Assembly (NCBI GenBank): GCA_914767715.1
Contig: OU612069.1
Span: forward strand, 24,239,387-24,303,386
Source: Membranipora membranacea
Taxonomy: Eukaryota > Bryozoa > Gymnolaemata > Cheilostomatida > Membraniporidae
DNA: 64,000 nt
Direction: 5' to 3'
Made by a program: the position numbers and the translations under genes. Shown in pieces: positions 59,601 through 64,000 of this stretch; the first letter of the stretch is position 1; every line of letters begins with the position of its first letter. The notes below the pieces were generated by a model, which worked only from the letters and a program-made list of their open reading frames with translations, was not told the DNA's origin and did no database searches.

Positions 59601-59870
59601 GAGGCTGTTGTTGAAGGATAATTAAATGGATGTGTCGGCATGGATAGAACAAGGTATGAAAGATGGCATGGAGGACAGACTCTAGGACAGATGAATGGGA
59701 GAGGGTCCTTGATTTAGCTCGGATAAACGACCTAGCTAGTCAGCACCTTCCTTGAAAAGAAAGATGAACATTTGGTAACAAACAGGAGTGGTTGATACTT
59801 TTCGGTGATCAATCACAAACTAGTTCCGAGATCTATATTGGAAAAGGTATAGAATGGAAAGATGATACCA
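56649..59870 (+). pseudogene. RTE-like LINE fragment, copy 2, split by a foldback element
   Basis: The same sequence as 42411 onward (ACGGCAGCCGG, then after the foldback insert GGTCCCAAAACCGGAT, GACGACAGGAAGGGCATCC and so on to about 59865). Endonuclease wording such as MKLVTPGRNYNIVSAYAPQ is recognisable with more stops than copy 1. It shares its host-cassette flank with LRR exon 2, so the LINE was probably carried by a cassette duplication rather than inserted twice. Confidence 0.65.
56658..59077. mobile_element. Foldback DNA transposon, copy 2 (2.41 kb, CCGG target duplication)
   Basis: The element runs 56662-59073, TGTAG...CTACA, flanked by CCGG (56658-56661 and 59074-59077). The uninterrupted target GGCAGCCGGTCCCAAAC is present at about 42422, so the ends and 4-bp duplication are certain. 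Its structure is as in copy 1: subterminal TATTGTAAACTGTCCCC array, tandem units with 11 GCGCGAAAACAACC-type motifs, arms meeting near 57736. It retains a left-arm segment lost from copy 1. No transposase is present. Confidence 0.9.
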
Positions 59871-60408
59871 TAAACATATAAACCCATAAAACATAAAAAC
59901 TTGATGAACTTTGAACATACTCATGTTACCAGAACGCTAACCAAACTTACTTTACCAGTTTGCGAGTTTGGATAGCACTTCAGTAAAAGAGACTTTGTGT
60001 CACATTCTACATGGTAACCTACCGATCTATGTCTTCGGGTAAATTATCAGAGTTAAGAAGTTACTACAAGTCGGTTTATATAATGGCAGCCAATAGTACA
60101 CTGCAGGTGTTGTCAACCAATTATCTAAAACTTCAACAATGGTGTAGGTAGATTGTCAAAGATTTTCTATCACACATAATGAAAGAACTAGAAAATAAAG
60201 TTATTGCATTGTTTGCTGTATATCCTCACAGTATGTACTAATGTACAGCTACTAAGAATTAATAACATCACATGCCACATTCCGGAGCAAAGGCAGCTTA
60301 ATATTAATTGCGTTATGGGCTAGGCTACAATGTCTGCACTAGGTTGCTCTATGGTTGCAGACAGGTCGGAGCACACCTGGGGGCCAACCAAACCCCAGTA
60401 GTCAATAG
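59871..60408. other. Intronic stretch without a visible feature
   Basis: It starts with a short A-rich repeat (CATATAAACC, CATAAAACATAAA). Nothing else was recognised. Confidence 0.4.
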
Positions 60409-60490
60409 AATGCTGTGGGATATGAACCCCTGACCTTATAATCACTTTCATGCTGAAGGACCAGCGCTCTTACCAACTGAGCCACCTGCA
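60409..60490 (-). mobile_element. tRNA-derived SINE head
   Basis: The minus strand reads GGTGGCTCAGTTGGTAAGAG (A box), then GGTTCATATCC (B box) about 35 nt later. The D-arm is very tRNA-like, but the 3' half does not close an acceptor stem and the sequence runs on into unrelated sequence. It is a SINE or tRNA pseudogene rather than a working tRNA gene. Confidence 0.6.
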
Positions 60491-60642
60491 TCAGCTCTCT
60501 AAATTAGTTTGACCCTGATATTAAGGTAATACTTATATTTTGTGTCCAGCTAGTTTGATATGTAACATCCTGCGATTAAAAAAAAAGCAAGATTAGCAGG
60601 GGAGACAACTCAGTTATTATCATCAGAGTTTACACAGCTTAC

Positions 60643-60868
60643 CCTGTTGACTGATCTGCAGTTGTCCAGTTCTCCAGTCCCAACACTTTGAGGTGGGGTG
60701 CTATCTGATTTAGCGGTGGTATATCTCCACTAATAACCATGTGTGTCACAGTGTGACCTTCTGTAGCTGATACAAGCTCAGGTAGCGTTAGATTACTGTA
60801 GTTCACATCTTCAGGTATATCATCAATATCAGGCTCACTTTCATCTCTGTACCAGATATCATACTTAT
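60643..60868 (-). CDS. ROCO gene exon 2 (N-terminal domain)
   Basis: 226 nt. Acceptor TTAACAG at 60869-60875, donor GTAAGC. It enters in phase 1 from exon 1 and leaves in phase 2 into the LRR array. The peptide starts DKYDIWYRDESEPDIDDIPE, an acidic stretch, then a segment with LRR-like spacing (LTLPELVSATEGHTVTHMVI, then HLKVLGLENW). I take it as an N-terminal capping or irregular LRR region, though no named domain is recognised. Confidence 0.7.
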
Positions 60869-61570
60869 CTGTTAATATAACCATACACCACTTTTAGCAA
60901 TGGAGACATCAGGGCGGTTCATTGAATACCCCTAAGTCCTCTTCCCCAAAGACAACCTATACCTAACCGCCGACTACACAAAGGGACACTACCTATAAAG
61001 TCACTTCCTAGTAAATCTACAAAACTTTACTTTTGACTGTGTTGTATAGATATTTCACAATTTCCAGCATGCAGAGAAACAGAAAAAATTTTATACTTGA
61101 GAGGACTAGAATTTCACAGGCTTGTCGAATATGCAAAATTAAGGTGAGGTAGAAAATATACTTAGACATTAGCTATGATCACCCTACTTGGACATGCGCT
61201 ACACTCAAACCAAACTCTTACATACCAAGAATGAACAAGGACAACAATTTAATTACAAAAATCAGGAGAGTAACAGGTCTGAGGGTGGCGTGGCTAGAGT
61301 GATCAACTATGAAAGGTTGCCTTGTGGGACCCGAACCGATTACTCCATTGTTCCACCTCGCCTTCTCACCACCCGGGAGTAAGATAGGGTCAAGTTAGTT
61401 AAGGGATGTTTGCACCACAAATTTTAATATTGCATGCATGAAAAACCTTTTTTACTGGTAAAAAATTGTCATGGGAAAACAATATGGAGTCTTAATCGTA
61501 ATATCGTAATATATTGATTTAATTTTTGAATCTAGCGCTTCAACCAGTACCTTTCAGGCAATGGCCTTAA
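60869..61570. other. ROCO intron 1, left part
   Basis: A tRNA-like B-box word (GGTTCGGGTCCC, minus strand, about 61320) hints at another SINE, but the A box is poor. No gene. Confidence 0.35.
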
Positions 61571-62080
61571 AGACAGTTTTCTGAGCTCTTATTTGTGCCT
61601 CAATTCGGAGTTGTCCTCTCTCCAGTTTGGTACTTTTAACCCACACCGCATAGGAAAAACCTGCTGAAAGAGGGTTGTCTTGAAAACCGCTTATGATAGG
61701 ATAAAAATGATTATTGATTCAGAGTCTGCACCATTGAAAACCCTGGGAGACAGGGTTTCCAAATCATTGGAGGCTTGAATGTTGATAAATCTTAATTTTA
61801 GTGACGAAACTCATGAAAATTTCTGCCAAATTGTCCGCAAAACAGGCAGAAAATGCTATAATTGACTATCCAATTTTTAAAATTATTTCCCAAACTATGT
61901 CCATATGAGTTTTCAAGTTTTCAGATTCTGAATAAAAAATAACTTTTATCCTATTATAAGCGGTTTTCAAGATGACCCTCTTTTCAGCACGTTTTTCCTA
62001 TGCGTCGTGGGTTAAAAGTACAAAACTGGAGAGAGGACAACTCCGAATTGAGGCCTAAATCAGAGCTAAGAAAACTGTCT
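61571..62080. mobile_element. MITE-like element with about 145-bp inverted ends in ROCO intron 1
   Basis: AGACAGTTTTCTGAGCTCTT at the left recurs as a diverged reverse complement ending AAAACTGTCT at 62080. Matching continues inward through GTTGTCCTCTCTCCAGTTT and GAAAACCGCTTATGATAGGA. The 220-bp core is unique. No clear target duplication was found. Confidence 0.65.
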
Positions 62081-62392
62081 ATTTGCAGTGGACTTATAGT
62101 TAGTGACCTATGGGTAGTTGCCTTTTGACCCTAATAATTTACTCGGGAGATGACCGATTCAGAAGTAAAAACATCACGATAACAAGCGAGGTAAGGCCAG
62201 CTGATTTTGTGAGTTTCTTGTGATAAGTTTAGCGACTTGATGTGAGATCATCTCATTTTGAGTCTCTGACCAAATCTGATCTGATATATTTCTGATGTAA
62301 TGATCTATTCACTTGGTTGGAACCGTGTATACGCAATGTCAGCCTAGAAAGCCGTCAAAGCGAATACATAACTCTCTATAACTCATTCTCAC

Positions 62393-62498
62393 CTTGCTGG
62401 CTATCTGCTGGTTGACTTGTACCTGAGTTCTGACTCTGCTTTTTCTCTGTAGACTCGATTCTACGTTTCTTTACGGGAAAGTGTTGTGGTGTATCCAT
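62393..62498 (-). CDS. ROCO gene exon 1 (start codon)
   Basis: The ATG at 62498 opens 35 codons plus one base, up to a GTGAGA donor. The peptide begins MDTPQHFPVKKRRIESTEKK and continues QSQNSGTSQPADSQQ. The KKRR cluster could be a nuclear localisation or basic patch, and the rest is polar and probably disordered. It joins exon 2 in phase, completing an aspartate codon (QQD). I chose this start because it gives a continuous frame into exon 2. A further upstream exon cannot be excluded. Confidence 0.6.
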
Positions 62499-63399
62499 GG
62501 TTACATGAAAACTTGGGCTTTATCAGACCTGATCTATCTGCTATCTATCTGTCCATCCAGAGTCTAAAATATCAGGTACAACATACAACTAACATATAAC
62601 TCCGATGTGTTCTCGACAAGGTAAAAGAAGAGATTCAGACGAAAAGTGGAAATAACAAGACAAAACCATGGACAGTGTTAGGCTTTTCCTTCTCTGTATG
62701 CTCCATTTTGAACTTTGACTAAGATTATCCCTTAAGAAGCTGAAGATATTTGAATATTCCAGCTTATTGGTAAGTTGGCTTCTCCTAAGCTTAGAATTAT
62801 TTACGGTAGGTGGTCTGCAAGTAATCACAGTAATGCACTGTGAATGGTATTGTGTAGTTGTTTAAACAATACTAACGCAAAACAACAGTGTCACTAGTTT
62901 GGGTTCACAATCCCTCAAACCTACATCATTACATAATAATCAACCTACGTGAGATCCATCAAAGTTGAAGGCTCAGAGTCCTCTGATATCCACCCAAGCA
63001 TTTAAGAGTCAAACCTCAGCTCCGAACCTCTACAGCTGCAGCCCTTGTTATAATCTCACACTGCCTCAAACCACTGACCTACATCTAAGTAAGCCTACTG
63101 TCAATAGGCTTAGTGCTAGAACATGACCTGATAATTGATTGCTATTGAAAGCAACTTATATGGCTCTTATTACATCAAACACTAACAATAGCCTTCACAA
63201 TAGCAGCTATTATATTCTTTGGTATTGATTTAAAATGTTTTGCAAATCCAGTCTGATCCAGTCGCTGAGCATATTTGTATAGAATTCTGAGCGTGCATTA
63301 GGGTGCTACATGAGGCATAGATCATGCTGACTAATTTTACATAGTAGAGAGCTGTCAATTATCCCATGTTTGAGGGGCGGGATAAACATCACCCTGATA
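62499..63399. other. Upstream region of the ROCO gene
   Basis: No TATA box could be called with confidence. A 79-codon minus-strand frame (62589-62828) has no motif. The promoter presumably lies here. Confidence 0.35.
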
Positions 63400-63934
63400 T
63401 GGCTGGAGATGGTCTGTCATGTTTTTGGGAACCATGACCAGTCTTACATTTAGCTCCCTGAGCTTTTCCTGAATGTCATCAGTGGTGTGGGCACGGAATG
63501 CATCATAGATGAGCAGGGCAGGTGTGTTCGGATTGAGCAGCTCACGCATTCTCTTGATGTATGGGTAAAGTATCTCCTTGATGTACAGCTCCATTGTCAG
63601 TTCGTTAGACCAGTGAGATGGGTTTTGGGTGAGAGAAAAGCCATCAGGGAATTTGAATTTGGGCAGTGATAGGCTAGTTTTACCCGAGTATATCAGTTGC
63701 ATGGGAATAAACTCTCCCGATAACGACACCGTGAAGATAGCTGTCAACGCTCTTTTGCCCCTCGAGCTATTGGAACTTTGCTGCTTCCCTCTGCCTCCAT
63801 AGTCCACTTCCCGGCCGGAACGTAGTGTAGGGGTGTCTGATCCCAGTTGAGAATCAGATCAGCTGGTATGCTGTCATTCTTGACGTGGGTGCCGATCTCA
63901 TTGAGGAAGGTTAACTTCTTTTCATCCACATAAC
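63400..63934 (-). pseudogene. pogo/jerky-like DDE transposase exon, frameshifted
   Basis: After a CTGTTATTTCAG acceptor (about 63934) the minus strand reads YVDEKKLTFLNEIGTHVKND, then LILNWDQTPLHYVPAGKW (first catalytic Asp). After a frameshift near 63780 it continues LTAIFTVSLSGEFIPMQLIY, then ALLIYDAFRAHTTDDI (second Asp) and VPKNMTDHLQP (third acidic residue). This is the catalytic core of a Tc1/pogo (DDE_1-type) transposase. The carboxyl end is lost after HLQP. Its N-terminal DNA-binding part would lie beyond the window, upstream of an intron. It is inactive because of the frameshift and truncation. Confidence 0.75.
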
Positions 63935-64000
63935 TGAAATAACAGTATGCCAAATTTATGAAACTAAAAGTCTCGTGTTTGATCCCCGCAATTTAGGGGA

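Larger units (their letters stand above)
26568..62498 (-). other. LRR-ROCO gene locus with an LRR exon array (minus strand, about 36 kb)
   Basis: Order in the gene's direction: exon 1 (62498-62393), exon 2 (60868-60643), LRR exons at 56452, 55529, 54606, 53350, 47746, 46489, 45566, (broken 44840), 44083, 42220 and 39839 (5' ends), then the last exon from 28565. Exon 1 to 2 joins in phase 1. All later junctions join in phase 2, including the last LRR exon into the Roc-COR exon, where the split serine codon is completed. The introns hold LINEs, SINEs, a gypsy element, a TTAA element and a foldback element. The frame across ten LRR exons is intact while the Roc-COR exon is not. That could mean recent inactivation, sequence error, or another 3' end that I do not see. 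Confidence 0.75.

Noticed and set aside
60409-60490. Functional tRNA gene
   Set aside because: A and B boxes are present, but there is no complementary acceptor stem and no clear anticodon loop. A SINE is more likely.
61270-61380. tRNA-like B box GGTTCGGGTCCC
   Set aside because: No acceptable A box at tRNA spacing. Left as a weak SINE hint.

Overview
The window is eukaryotic, most likely from an invertebrate animal. It is AT-rich, has spliced genes with GT-AG introns, and is crowded with LINEs, LTR elements, TTAA-flanked MITEs, tRNA-derived SINEs and long foldback repeats. There are no operons, rRNA or CRISPR arrays. I cannot name the species. Most of the long open frames are transposon remains.

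The main gene lies on the minus strand and spans about 36 kb, from an ATG at 62498 to a stop at 26568. It encodes a ROCO-type protein: a short basic N-terminus (62393-62498), an N-terminal exon (60643-60868), an array of 141-nt exons each coding two 23-residue leucine-rich repeats (eleven copies between 39699 and 56452, ten of them complete), and a large last exon (26568-28565) with the final LRRs, a Roc GTPase domain, COR and a C-terminal region. Every junction I could test keeps the frame. All the LRR exons are symmetric (phase 2 to phase 2), so any subset could be joined in any number. The last exon is broken by a TGA at the first glycine of the P-loop and by several frameshifts, so this copy is either a pseudogene or carries sequence errors.

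The LRR exons sit in tandem genomic cassettes whose introns are also conserved. Comparing cassettes exposes clean insertion sites: a Ty3/gypsy retrotransposon (48123-52947, plus strand, 210-bp LTRs, 4-bp target duplication), a 1.1-kb TTAA element (40298-41420), and a 2.4-kb foldback element (56662-59073) inside an RTE-like LINE fragment. A second copy of the foldback element (19336-21755) interrupts another LINE. Both foldback copies begin TGTAG, end CTACA, have 4-bp target duplications, and carry 11-12 copies of a GCGCGAAAACAACC-type motif that contains an E2F-like site.

Outside the gene: a 4.5-kb LTR element with only a gag remnant (4859-9369, 5-bp target duplication); LINE fragments at 9880-10830, 13460-13750, 18840-23340, 35150-36840 and 42411-43430; a pogo/jerky-like DDE transposase exon at the right edge (63400-63934); MITEs near 11.3 kb, 16.2 kb and 26.3 kb; a U2 snRNA-like fragment at 1755; and a few isolated exon candidates of unknown function (about 3.0, 24.8, 33.6, 38.2 and 39.1 kb).
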